From contig NW_019211454.1 of NCBI RefSeq assembly GCF_002443255.2, positions 50,345,885 to 50,409,884 of the forward strand: a stretch of DNA of 64,000 nt. Reading direction: 5' to 3'. Numbering within the stretch: the stretch's first letter is position 1; each line of letters starts with the position of its first letter. A model generated the notes under the pieces. It was not told where the DNA came from and did no database searches. It saw nothing but the letters and a program-made list of their open reading frames with translations. A program made the translations under genes and the position numbers. Positions 50,401-62,200 of the stretch are shown one piece after another. This DNA comes from Varroa destructor. Its lineage: Eukaryota > Arthropoda > Arachnida > Mesostigmata > Varroidae.

Positions 50401-50841
50401 AAAAAAATATATTCAAAATAAAATGAACTTCTATGATTTTGATAACACTTTAATTTTAGAATTAATCTAAGGACGTAAATATTACTAAAGGATAAAACCA
50501 GATTTTTTTAAGGAAAAAACAGCTTCTGATTAATGAGGCTGGCAGACATCACAGTTCGTAACGCTATAGATTTTCGATGGTACGTGGATAGAGCCATCGA
50601 ATGTTGTTAGAATAGAAGCTACGCAGTGAACCTTTCCAAAGAGCAAATCATAGTGTCGAAAACTCTCAATGGAAAGCGACGGTAGATATGTCGCTAACTC
50701 GCGGAGCGGAAGTGATTTACACGTTTCCCCTAAACTTAGCCGCTTCCAGGGGCAAAATACACTGACTCTGTAGTTACCCTGCGTATGATAACACATTGAT
50801 TGACATAACACATGATATGATAACATAAATATTTATATAGC

Positions 50842-50852
50842 GGGGGGGGGGG
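50842..50852. repeat. Run of eleven G
   Basis: Homopolymer of G in AT-rich DNA; its length is prone to sequencing error. Confidence 0.85.
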
Positions 50853-53047
50853 TTGCGTGACAGAGTACTTTTGACTCACTTATAAACTTAAACATTTGCT
50901 AATGAAGTATATTAAATACATTCATACCTATTTTTTAGGATACTTCAATATCATCATTCGTCAAAAACAAAAATGACCAATTTAGTCACAGCCAATTTTG
51001 CTCCACAGGAGGTCAAATAATATTCCCTATCCTGATTGGCTTAGTGTTTCGTGAAGTGGTCTATGTTATTTTCTGAAAAGACGTTTAGACATATATTTGA
51101 GGTTAACAAAAGATTACATCTGGCTACCTGGGTTCACTGTAACAATCACAATAACAACAAACACCTTTGGCCGGAAAGAGGTTAAGAGTTGAGGAAATCC
51201 TGCGTAACGTACGCCAAAGCAGGATATTTTCTAAGTAACCAAAAATGGGAATCAAGATTCGCCGAAGCTAATAACATACAACTTTGCTATAAGGCTGCGT
51301 GATGTTCATAATCGGAATCTTTGAACTTATTTCATTAAACCGACTTCCCTATCAACGGATAGCATTTTTTTAAGGTTTAAGCACTTACATAAGATTATTG
51401 CATAGCTTTCTGGGTAGCGCAATTCCTCATAACTTTTGTAAGTATGGAATTCTAAGTACCAAATCGACATCCGCTTCAACACAGAGAAATTATGCAAATC
51501 CAACAATGCACAAACTCACACTGTAGGCAGCTTTGTAAAATCTATAAAGTCTTATGTGGCAGAACGGAAGCGTCCACCTACTCAAAATACGCTATAATGA
51601 TATATCCTTTTTTTTAACGTAGCAGGATTTTAAGGATTGCAGTTTTATGGATCAAACAAATATTCTATAGTGTTATGCCGTTCTTAACGATAATGCACCG
51701 TTCTAGTGAATCGAGTTTATATCAGATAATTAAATGACATGTGATGAGCTCTTGGTGGAGAAAACGTTCCCTCAAAGGTCGAAATTCAATATTATGCTAT
51801 TGTCGTTCACAAGATAAAAGAATACCAACACATTCTAAGCGCGTGCTTTACTCCAAAGAAAATTGACATTTTTATATATAAATTCTAGTTCATATACATT
51901 TATTAATTCATCTTACACTTCATATATTGGTTTGTTATCACTACGAGTCATCTACATTATTGTTAACGCGCTCTCGTCATAAACAGCAGACGAAAAGTTT
52001 AGCAAACTTTGTTTTTCTTGAAAGCTTTACTTCGTTAACTGTGGGCCCTTCCTACGGCCAATATGCTCTCTTATTTACATATATTTTGTCCTGTTTATCA
52101 CCAAGACAATGCAAACGTAATCGTGATGCTCCAGTGTGTATATTCCTCTTAACGTATTCACCAGGGTAAAAAGCGTATTGGTCAAGAAAGCTGTACAAAT
52201 ACCTGTGAACGGTCGTGCTGCATATGTAAAAATAAATCTTTGCCTAAACTAAACTTGGAACGGATTCGGGCAACCTACGGGACATATTACACCTTGTACA
52301 TGACTATTTACAGTAATAAATTGCTCCATTTCTGACTACATTTCCTAATATTAATACTAATTATACATATTTCCCATTTAATTATATTAATCATGAACAT
52401 AATAAGCTTCCTAGCGATCTTCCCAGCGCCTTTTCTTTAACATATATTTTAATCACCTTGTTTGTTAGTGAACAAAACAAACAGTTCACACAATGATATA
52501 TATGAAAAAAATAATAACATCACATAACTTTTCCACATTTGCTTCCATCCGAGTGCAAATTGGAAGATTAATCCGCATAACCAGTAAATCGGCAGCGGGA
52601 AATGTCGGCTAAACTATGATTCAAGCTATTTTTGAAAAACGAAAAAAAATTATTACATTATAATAATCGATGAAAAGTTATCCGACATTTCAGCAAGCTT
52701 TAACAAACAAATTGATTGTTGTTGAAAAATTAGGTCAGATAATATCTAGTACCATGTTTTTAGCCATAATAAAATCGGTACCGTTAATGGAATAAGAACT
52801 GATGTCTGTTCTATCAATAACGCTCTCGACGCATAGTTGCGTGCTCAGAAAATCAGACGTAGTGCACCTCGGGAGAAAGCGCTGTTTTGCGTAGGGAAGT
52901 TTGTCAGACGCAATCGTCTCTTGATCAAATTCTTCAAACACACAAGTAAAAGATTTGCTATGGCGATATAATGAATAACTGTAGAATATTTCTATAGCCT
53001 TGAGGATGTTTTCACAAGTCAAAGAAGGGGAAAGCTATAAGGGTATT

Positions 53048-53053
53048 TTTATT
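53048..53053 (-). terminator. Candidate polyadenylation signal for dolichol kinase
   Basis: Minus-strand AATAAA about 0.6 kb after the DOLK stop. It is a hexamer match only. Confidence 0.25.
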
Positions 53054-53338
53054 GGCAAACTGATTGTTGGCACTCATATAAGCACACACTTGGCCCAACA
53101 TCGACGATACCGATGTTTCCAGTTAGTAATATTTGCAAAATTTCTTATAGTTATTTAGTTAAGTACGAAGTTATAGCCGGGGAACAACGGGTAAGTTGCA
53201 CTTGCACGCGATGACGTTTTAAGTATATTAGTGGTCGAAATAAGCATGCAAGGCGTCTTATCAGATCTCTTTGCCATTTTCTTAAACCGTTTAGGACCGA
53301 AACTATGCGACTCTACTAAACAAACAAAAAGCTTAATA

Positions 53339-53340
<2 letters not shown>

Positions 53341-53369
<29 letters not shown>
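53341..53369. repeat. (CTA)n microsatellite
   Basis: Nine to ten CTA units, about 290 bases beyond the DOLK stop codon, so perhaps within its 3' untranslated region. Confidence 0.9.
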
Positions 53370-53371
<2 letters not shown>

Positions 53372-53658
53372 GTAAAACTAGTCTACATGATCGTGTATAT
53401 GAAAAATTCATACGAGAACGGAGATACAGCCTCCACCACATGTATGTATCTACAGACTATTATCAATGCCAGTGATCTTCGGCTCCTCAAAATTTGCGAC
53501 TCTTCCAAAAATGTTGATGGATGGGTTTATGTCTAAGCATGTTTGGAAAGGTGTCCTGCTGTATATTTTGCTATGCCTGCAGTGCGTTTTTTTTTTTTGA
53601 ATATAAACTTGGATGTTTAACCTATAAGAGAACTCACGTTCAGAAGCCTATCAGGATA

Positions 53659-54246
53659 CTACAATAGTGATAGGAAGAGAGGAAAGGCGAAAAGAGGCAC
53701 TGCAAGGTTGTCAATTTGTTCAGTCGTCGCTTCTAGGCACGACGTCAATAATAAAACCACAAAGAGCTTGCCGGCGAACGTTGCATCGGCCGTAACCGGC
53801 GCGAAAAAGATGCACCAGACGAATTGGGCGACAACAGCCGCTGCGGTTCCTTCAAGAGTCTTCCTCGTACCGGGCCAATAGATACGGCCGAAGTGCGCGC
53901 CAACGACGGCTGCAGCTGTGTCGCCCACTCCGATTGTGGTCACTCCCGTGAGGAGTGCCAAAGTGACACCCTCGCGCGAGTAATCCACGCCCGGATAAAG
54001 AAAGAATGGCACGGAACAGCCGAGCAATAAGTAAATGTGCGATAGAACTAGCGGTCCTTGATCCTTGGAGTCGATGAATGTATCAAATACTCCTTGTATT
54101 GCAGAAGCAGCCGGCTCGATCCGCAGTACACGAATAATCTCGAAGACGATAAATATGCCGAAAACAGAGCCAGACGCAAGGTACGTTACGTCGGGATCCA
54201 TACACGCGCCCATTGTGAATACGACCAGGACAAAAACGTGAAACAC
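53659..54246 (-). CDS. DOLK: DOLK coding exon 2 (catalytic half)
   Basis: Residues 302-496 and a TAG stop. The acceptor is TTAATTCTAG then GTGTTTCAC. The first codon is GTG (Val), continuing from Lys301, not a start codon. Carries the CTP-binding signature and the C-terminal membrane segments. Confidence 0.95.
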   Translation of the reverse strand: MFHVFVLVVFTMGACMDPDVTYLASGSVFGIFIVFEIIRVLRIEPAASAIQGVFDTFIDSKDQGPLVLSHIYLLLGCSVPFFLYPGVDYSREGVTLALLTGVTTIGVGDTAAAVVGAHFGRIYWPGTRKTLEGTAAAVVAQFVWCIFFAPVTADATFAGKLFVVLLLTSCLEATTEQIDNLAVPLFAFPLFLSLL

Positions 54247-57200
54247 CTAGAATTAACGATATCAGTCAATAAGCATATGGAAAAAAAAGCGCAGAGACAC
54301 ACAGTCTTAGATACAGCGGATCCAGCGGAAGACGAAGCATAAGCAGGACGGATTATTAATTAGCGTATTCAAAAGTGCTCCATAGGAATATCCTACTCAT
54401 TAGTATCAACGTGAAGTTATTATTCCTATAGTGTCATGTAAAATATAGCTATTCATGCTGTTTTTCTGTTAACGGTTTCTTAGGAGAAGCGTTCGTCGAG
54501 AGATGATCGTACTTCATCTGGGCCCCCTTCAAATGAAGGTAAATAGGTTGGTAGTATTTTTTCATTATTACTTAGAATATCAAGTTAAGAACGTAGGTCA
54601 GTAGACGATTACGATGCTGTCCTCACTTTCATTATCTGTTCGTCACAGCATCAATGCTGACATTTTGTTACCTTGCTAGCTTTATACTGTATATCTGAGA
54701 ACAAGAAGGGGCTTTCAACTGACCATAGTCTTCGCAGTAAGCCATTCCCGGTCTGTCATTGCACCGCCTAGAAGTCTAATGTTCATCATCGTTATCGTCA
54801 TTTTATCATTTCTCGTCATTAGTAGATCGTTATCGAAGAAATCAATGTGCATAATATGCGCACTGACGTTGTCGACACGCGTCCGTAGTTCGATTACGAT
54901 GCAAAGAAACGTAACTCCCGCCGCATTATGAAGATATCGTTGACGGAAGTAGAATCTCAGTTCACTTTCACGTATTAATAAAGCTTAGTAGACAAATTTT
55001 TTTTTCCTTTTTAGATTATTTCTGATTTCTTTGTTGTGAGCGACTACATATATTATAATATGGTCTCCAGTAGATGAAATACAACAAACCGTCGAGCAAT
55101 TATTCATACGTCCTAACTAGAACCATTATGGGGAACAATACGATGTAATAATAAATGTTCATGAACACTCACAACAGCTTATAACAAGAAAAATAAAAGC
55201 TTGTGACCTTTTCCGTATAATTATTACGGAATTAGAACACAATTAAATATGTGTACATATTTAACGTTATTTATGATCGAAATATTTTGTACTAATTTTG
55301 CCTTAGCGAAGTGGACGACGGGAATCAAACTAATATTAACTTACTATCATAATTATTAACTTACTATTATAATTATGAGATGACATAAATCTTTAGCTAA
55401 TCTTTTCGATCACTGAAGTATGAGCTTTTTCTGATCGACCATTAGCATGGAATACCTCACTAGGCGCTACTACAAATGTCGTTAGATGAGCTCGCTCAGC
55501 CTCGTAGCCGCGTAACGTTCGCCAGTGTTAACAATGTCTCTATCTCTATCATACTAAGTTATGCCACGTGCTAACTTATCTTCCAGGTCACTCTGGTACT
55601 TACTGGTAACGCCACCATACATCGGCTTATCGTACAGTGTACGAAATGCTTGAGATTTTAACGCTTCGTATACTCTACTTCAAATTTTTTTCATTATTTT
55701 ATTATTATTACAATATGCATACCAACACTCGTAGGCAAACCTTCAATGAGCTGAATAAACTCACTTTTTTTTTGAATGAACAAAATAAAGCTTCTGCCTG
55801 ACTGAGGATATAATTTTACTAAGGTTTTTGAGATTAACAAACTCGAAACTTTAGTAACGATATAAGAAATTCAGTTTCAAAAACTATCCGAAAGAAAAAA
55901 AAATCCGACACCATAAGCCGGAAATCAATACCGCTTGTAAACTTGAAATTCGAAGTATTGCTATATACGGATTCTAACAAGCGCATAAGCCGTGTCCCGA
56001 AAGCTACTGTTATTTTCCAGATGTTTTAATGTAGGAAGGGCAAAATTTGAGCTATATTTATAAGAAAATATCATATGTCCATGATCCTACGAAATACAGC
56101 AGCCAAAGTTGAAAATAGGCACCGGATAGTATACAATGCAAATTGTACAATACGTCTATTAGGGGGATGTAGCATTCGAAAAAAAGATGAGATTAAAGCT
56201 GAATAAGCCTGATTTTCAAATGTTGAAATCATTACAGAGAGTAAATATATATATTTAATTACACTTTTTCAATACAACTTCTACTAACCTTGGAGGTGGA
56301 TAAGCGGTTCGGTTATCCAAGGTTGAACAAGAGTATGATATGGTTTCCTAATATATTTAATTGTAGGAAGTTCAGAATGTGATTTCGCCTGTCATTAACT
56401 CTCCAAACGTTTTTAAATGTATGTCCCAACTGTTTCTAGTAAAAAGCTCTGTAGAATATTTCTTCTGAGAATTCCTTCCCTATGAGTCTACTGTTTGACT
56501 AAATGATGGTAAATTATATTGAATTTGAAAGAATAAAAGAAGCTACGTAGTTTTTTAAGATTTGGCACCCCTCACCGAAACGACTAACTAATCGAACTCT
56601 AAATTGCTTTAAGGGGGTGAAATACGAATTAAAATACGGTTTTGGAAATTATGCATATTAAAGCAATAATATAATTAAAAAACAATCTTTCAGTGAGTTT
56701 TCCAAGCGGCACCTGTCTATCTTTTGAGTCTAAAACGTCGAAATACGACGAAGAATTATCGTCGCCCGGAATTCATGTATATTTGGAGGCCCGTTCTTAC
56801 TGTAAAGATGGCCAATGGCACATTTCAAATATTTCCGTTTTCGAGTATTTTATCAATACAATTTGTAGTTCGTTGGAGAGAACCAGTAGCCTGATATATC
56901 GTACACGGGATAAGTTTCGTTCAAGTTAATTTACAACCATGTATCTTGTTCAAGATACATCGTTGTAAAACACCAGATGTGTACGCACGCGTTAAAGCAA
57001 CATTATTAATAAGTATTCATGAGTCAATAGTGTAAACAGGCTATACACCTGTAATTCACTGTACTATGATTTCATGAAGTATACAACCTGAAACGACGGG
57101 GTCGTCCACGCAGTGACAGTTTCGCAAACAAAGTTTCCATTTATTATATATTGTATATACATTTGTTTTTACCGCTACCAAGTGCACATTTACATATTAT

Positions 57201-58166
57201 CGTTTGAACTGTTTTGTGTAATCTAGAAGACGTCACTTATACATAATAAAAATATTTTCATACCTTCCTTATGGTCGTTTTCGTCGTTCCATGCATCATT
57301 CGCGCGTATATCGCCGCGAATGCTATAGCCGCTACAGACAATCCTAGCCAGAATCCAAGTAGTGCGATTCTTCGTCCAGAAGCTGTCAGGTACGTCACCA
57401 GGAATTGTGCAGGGGGCTCGCCGACCGCCCAATATACCAGTGGATAGAGTACGAAGCTGCACGTGACAAACACGGTGCCAAGTAACGTAAGGATACTTGA
57501 CCGTGTAGATGGAAAACGAAAAAGTACAAAAATGAGTAAACTTAGGGCGCACAAGCCACCTTGTAGGAAAGAAGCCGATTTCGAGACTTGAACTGTCGAA
57601 AAGAAACAGATCACCGATGAGGTCGCAAACACTGAAATTGCTTGAACGATCGTGATGAGCTCGCCATCGGTAAACGAGGTGGGAGCATGAATTTTGAGTT
57701 TGTCTCGCGAATAGCAGAACACTGATGAGCATACAATTGACGTTAGCAACGAATTAATGAGCGAGTACGGTGTCAGTATTGCGGTAAGTAACAGGGTAAG
57801 CACGGACGATGAGGCTATAACCCGGGCCGATGACGGAGCGTACCAGACTGTCGTTAGTGACAGGATCAACGTGTGTCCGGTAGCAATTTCAATCAGCCGA
57901 AAAACATCACCATGGAAAATTAGACTACCACCCGAGTAGATGGCGTAGGGAAAACAGCACACCATCCAAAGGCCGCGGTCGGCGCCTGGTCGCGCACCTG
58001 GTTCGGCTGGATACTTGCATTGCTGATGAAAGAGCCCAGCGAGTACTAGGGCAAATGACAATGGCATGCCCCACGTTGGTACTCCACCCAGGTGGGACAG
58101 TGTCGAGCTCCACACAAACCCAAGGCAGACAATGGTGTATTCGAGGATACGCCGGTATTGGACCAT
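53659..58166 (-). CDS. DOLK: Dolichol kinase, two coding exons
   Basis: Transfers the terminal phosphate of CTP to dolichol in the ER membrane, the last step in making dolichyl phosphate for N-glycosylation, mannosylation and GPI anchors. Joining 58166-57264 to 54246-53659 gives 496 residues, close to the family's usual 500-540. The protein is hydrophobic throughout, with many predicted membrane segments. The kinase signature lies in exon 2: G-V-G-D-T at 407-411, then D410-x2-A-x3-G417-x3-G421, the WPGTRKTLEGT block at 425-435, and the TEQIDNLAVPL segment at 476-486 near the C-terminus. The junction recreates an Arg-Lys-Val-Phe-His motif characteristic of the family. The start at 58166 has a good context (CACAATGG) and follows an in-frame TAG, so no longer N-terminus can be made in this exon. 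The strand is opposite and convergent to the Spätzle-like gene. Confidence 0.94.
55334..55373. repeat. 20-bp tandem duplication
   Basis: Two adjacent 20-base units (TATTAACTTACTATCATAAT and a copy with one C-to-T change) in the DOLK intron. Confidence 0.85.
56286..56324. repeat. Imperfect hairpin
   Basis: AACCTTGGA at 56286-56294 pairs with 56316-56324. An inner GGATAA (56298-56303) can pair with TTATCC (56313-56318), leaving a bulge. It lies in the DOLK intron. Confidence 0.6.
56931..56968. repeat. 18-bp inverted repeat, one mismatch, 2-base spacer
   Basis: TTACAACCATGTATCTTG at 56931-56948 pairs with 56951-56968 except at one position, leaving only TT between the arms. It is an almost perfect palindrome of 38 bases in the DOLK intron. 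Confidence 0.85.
57264..58166 (-). CDS. DOLK: DOLK coding exon 1
   Basis: Residues 1-301, the divergent N-terminal membrane half. The donor is AGGAAG then GTATGA, phase 0; read-through would hit TGA after one extra codon. Overlapping open frames on both strands here are shadows of this exon. Confidence 0.93.
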
Positions 58167-58560
58167 TGTGACAGTCTATATGAATTTTCTGCCGCCTAGA
58201 GCAACGGAGATTATAACGGACGTTGTTTTTATCAGAATCGTCTGGACTGTCAGCTAGGTATACACGCCCAGCGTATTGAATCCACCCCCCAAAAGCAAAC
58301 ACCTTCGAGTGTTTCTGAGAGCAAATTGCTTCTATAGGACTTTCAAGGCTGACAAACCTCTGTGCACGTTCGATAGTTGCTCCAGTGCGACGTTCAATAA
58401 CAGACAAAGAGAAACTGTTCCATGCGCGCGGCCATCTTGTGGAAAGACTTCGAGAAAGAGGACGATGCTGAGCGTGAAAGAATGATTACGGGCCACTGAG
58501 CAGCTATAGCGCCAGATTTCAAATGTGATTACCTCGAAACGGAGAGGGGCATAAAGTAAA

Positions 58561-58623
58561 GTGCAGTGGGTAACGCATTCGCTTGTAGAAATTGCCCAGG
58601 TGATGGGCTATTTTCGAATCTAG
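58561..58623 (+). repeat. tRNA-derived relic (SINE-like, A and B boxes)
   Basis: GTGCAGTGGGTAACGC resembles a tRNA A box and D arm, and TTTTCGAATCTAG about 35 bases later resembles a B box, in the spacing used by Pol III. The intervening anticodon region does not fold. This fits a decayed tRNA-derived SINE head close to the DOLK promoter. The similarity is by eye only. Confidence 0.38.
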
Positions 58624-59167
58624 GTGTAGGTGTATTTTGTTTTGTGTTGGGACCCGTTGCCTTACTTGTCAAACGTGAAACACAAAAAACTTTGACCTTA
58701 AATAGAAAATATAAATAGAAAAAAAATATAAATCAAAACTAAAGCGAGCACTGATTGTCATCAGTTCACAAAGACCTAGAAAATTAAACAAGTTATACAC
58801 AATAGTGGGTTATTACTCTCTATGCACAAGAATGTACAGAGTAGAAATTTGACGAACACAGATGTTCAACCCAAATTTTTATTGTTTGTGTCTCCTTATA
58901 GGAAGGTGAAAAAAGGTTGACTTGGCCTCGCCAGTCACAAAATTGTGTAGTTCGTGGAGCAACCATCGAATTGGCGGACAGAGTTTATTGAAAGGTAGCA
59001 TACTATTCGCTTTAGAAGCTTATACAAAAAATTTGATAAATTATGAGAACGTCGTATCTATATAACAATATCTAGATAACATACCAAGCAGTTCTTTTAA
59101 ACGCGAAGCTTTATACGCGAATATAATACAAACATCTCGCTGCAACGATATATCAAAATAGGAAATA

Positions 59168-59207
59168 TATATTATTATTATTATTATTATTACTGTTATT
59201 ATTATTA
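59168..59207. repeat. (ATT)n microsatellite, one interruption
   Basis: ATT units broken once near 59194. Confidence 0.9.
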
Positions 59208-62200
59208 GAAATCAAAATATACGTTTTTTCCTTGTAAGCTTCTACTGTCAAACGTAGTGGTTTTTAGTATGGTGGCCTGTTATTTGTTTTCGGATTTGTC
59301 AGTCAGGCACTTGATCTCTATCATTAAAGCCGAGAAACACAAACGAATACTGATTGTAGCTATAATCAGTAAACATTTTTTACAGTTCATACTATGAGTA
59401 GATAACTGGTTACAATTTTGTCATGATCTTTGAAGAAAATTATCCCGGCAGCAAAAATAAAGCAATTTACCGCCATTGAACGGGAAGTCATGGTTGCAAA
59501 GACCCAAATTCCCGTGCGAGCTTAATTTACACAATATATTAGTATCGCACGATTCATAAGACATTGCTGTGTACACTTCCAACTGCAACATGCACATGTT
59601 TACCCTGTACATATATGAATTATAATATCAAGTTTTATTTCGCAAAGCCAATCTATTGTTTATCCTTAATCGCAAATCATTTGAAAGATCTTTAACACCC
59701 TCACCCGATAATGCTTTTGAAAGGTTGGTACGCGATCTAAATCAAACCAAGCTTAAATGAAAATTAATAAGAAAGAATTAGCTTCTAACGCGATTATCTG
59801 TTTGCTGGTATCTTATATCTTAGCCCTGAGTTTTTTTTTTCGCGGAGAGCACAAATTGAAAAAAAAATAGGCAACAGGACATATTCTATTTTGATCGTTT
59901 AAAGCAATTAATCCTAATTCTGCAGCTATCATTGCAGAACGCAGGTAGATAGATAACAATAGGCAGCATTTCTCATCTTTACAGTAGCACTTTTACCTTG
60001 AGGTCAAAATAATCTCGTAGAACTATAACATATTTATTATCTCAATTGTGCCTGCTGAAAAATATGAGCCAACGCCTATTTTATTTACTGGATATTATGC
60101 ACTATATAAGCCTCAAAGCCACTGTAGTGGTAATTATTTAATTATTATGTCAAATCATCGACAACGTATTTATATGCGTTTGATGACTTGCAAGCCCGAA
60201 AATGATACCAAAATGACTTGGTTTATTGATTAAAAGATCCATGCGTATGTATAAATTATCATTAACAAAATACAGTTTTTAACTAAATAAATAGCTGTAA
60301 AGAAATAGCTGATTTTACCCTATGAAATGTTCTTGCTTTTCTGCTAGGATCACGTCCTAAGACCGCTGAAACTTAAGTTGCTCAGAGCCAAATTTTCTTC
60401 GATTAAGAAACATTAGTAGTAGGTAGTACACAACTACGTACCGGTAATACAATTACGTAGTCTTGTAATATTGTGCTTTTTAATTTGTAGTGTAAAATGT
60501 TTTGATAGTTCTATGTGTGTGCACTAGAAATATAAGCTATAAACAATGGTCGGAAAATGTGTTGCGCGAGTTTTAGTCAAGAGGGCGAAAATGCAGGGCA
60601 GATTATGTTGAAAATATAGCGTTCTCAGACGCACTCTTCGATGCGTTTTCCATCGCCAAGTTTTCGCGTCCGCTTTCTGCTTTCGAATCTCACTTCAGAT
60701 GGCTGGCTTCCAGCACGGAACGTACGTCGTCATAGTTTTACCCAGATATTTTTACTTCTCCAACTTAATACAGGCTGTTCAAGCTTGTAGGTACAGACCA
60801 TGCTCCGATAACAATAGGAAACATCTCCAAAGTATTTCTCCGTATTGGTGGCTATTCCTAGCGGCCAGTAACCGCTTGTGCCATTTTTCCTTATCTTCTC
60901 TTGGTCATCCGCGCTGCGAGCTTTTTGATGATATCTTTGTTGATAGATCTTCAAGACAAGAAATGCTCTGATCTGACATATGCGGACATGATAAAGATTC
61001 ATAAGTGAGTTAAGTAAAGTTATACCCGCTTATATATACGCTCTGCGACCCGTACCAGTCGTTTTAAGACTGCCATAGCTATTTCAGTATGCTAGACCAG
61101 TTCCTACAAATTGCGCAAAGTCCGATTGTCATTTGTGTATGAAATAATTAATTTGAGTCGTTCATATTTTATATAAGTTTCTCAAGAAATCTCTGCCATT
61201 ACATTGGCTCAGATACGATTAGACTGGCTTGTGTAATCTCTGCGCAGAAACTTACATGTAATCAATTTTAGATCGTCATAAGCAATTTTTGCGGAAGATA
61301 CTCTTGTTTCTAATAGCTATATGCAAAACTCGATACGTATATTGATTCAGCTGATGAAATCGTCGTAAATATTTCAAAATGTCTACATTGAAAGGGCTAA
61401 TATGAAGAGAGAACAAGCTAAACTTCAAAAGAGTCAATCATCCGATAAAATGGAAATGAAGAACACGTTTGCAAAATGCAGGGGCTGAATTTAGCACAAG
61501 CTGTTCGCGTCTGCAATGAATGATACGGTTTGTTTAGCGAAATGCTGAAAATGCTTCGTGGATGCAGTTACTCGGTAAATCTCAATTCGATCTGATTCCA
61601 GAGTTTCTTGATAAGTATTAGCAACAACCTGACCATATCTCAAAGCGGATAGTTAATATTTTTGGATAGTAAGGCCTTGGGAGGAGTTGATTATATATTC
61701 GTGCACTAGTTAACAAAAAGATCATATGTAGCTCGACTCAGAGCTCATCGTCAGTGTTGTCCGGTGTTTCGGGTTAGGCTAAGATAGCAGAAGAGAACTC
61801 GGCTTGAACCCTCACACCATCAACTCGACTGTTAAGAAAGAGCGCCTGTGTCCTGCGACGCGAACGTATCCCTGGAAAGTGGCAACATCATGCAAGACAA
61901 TACACTGCTAGACTGTAAGTCGCTACAAAGAGATAAAAAATTAGGTTACAACATCCTGTCGTTAAACTAGACCTTTTATGGTGAGCCGATCTTTTTCGGT
62001 TGCCGCTAATGAATGTTTAATAGTGTACATATTATCGGACTCATCTGTCGCCATTCACCCTCATAAATGTCAGCCACATGATGGCTATTGTGGACACTTT
62101 TGTGACGACGAACCTACTAATGCAGATTCAGTTGACTTAAAAGAAGTGTTATTTGATAACGCTCAGCCGGCGGGAAGAGGCCACTGAGCAAAAGAAGATA

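Larger units (their letters stand above)
40582..53658. other. Intergenic region between the two convergent genes
   Basis: About 13 kb, mostly AT-rich. It contains the unrecognised frames at 41741-42109 and 42496-43047, hairpins at 43599-43625, 44827-44874 and 47442-47463, an AT repeat at 43644-43664, a run of eleven G at 50842-50852 and a CTA repeat at 53341-53369. A GC-richer patch at about 44890-45440 has short frames on both strands but no family match. Nothing else is supported as a gene. Confidence 0.55.
54247..57263 (-). other. DOLK intron
   Basis: Intron of 3017 bases with GT-AG ends, phase 0, strongly AT-rich. It contains a 20-base tandem duplication (55334-55373) and two hairpin elements (56286-56324 and 56931-56968). 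No nested gene is supported. Confidence 0.88.

Noticed and set aside
57223..57732. 169-codon minus-strand frame overlapping DOLK
   Set aside because: It is an out-of-frame shadow of DOLK exon 1; the DOLK frame carries the homology.
57925..58407. 160-codon minus-strand frame spanning the DOLK start, considered as an upstream overlapping ORF
   Set aside because: It begins at TTG, not ATG, and its sequence is the DOLK leader and exon 1 read in another frame.
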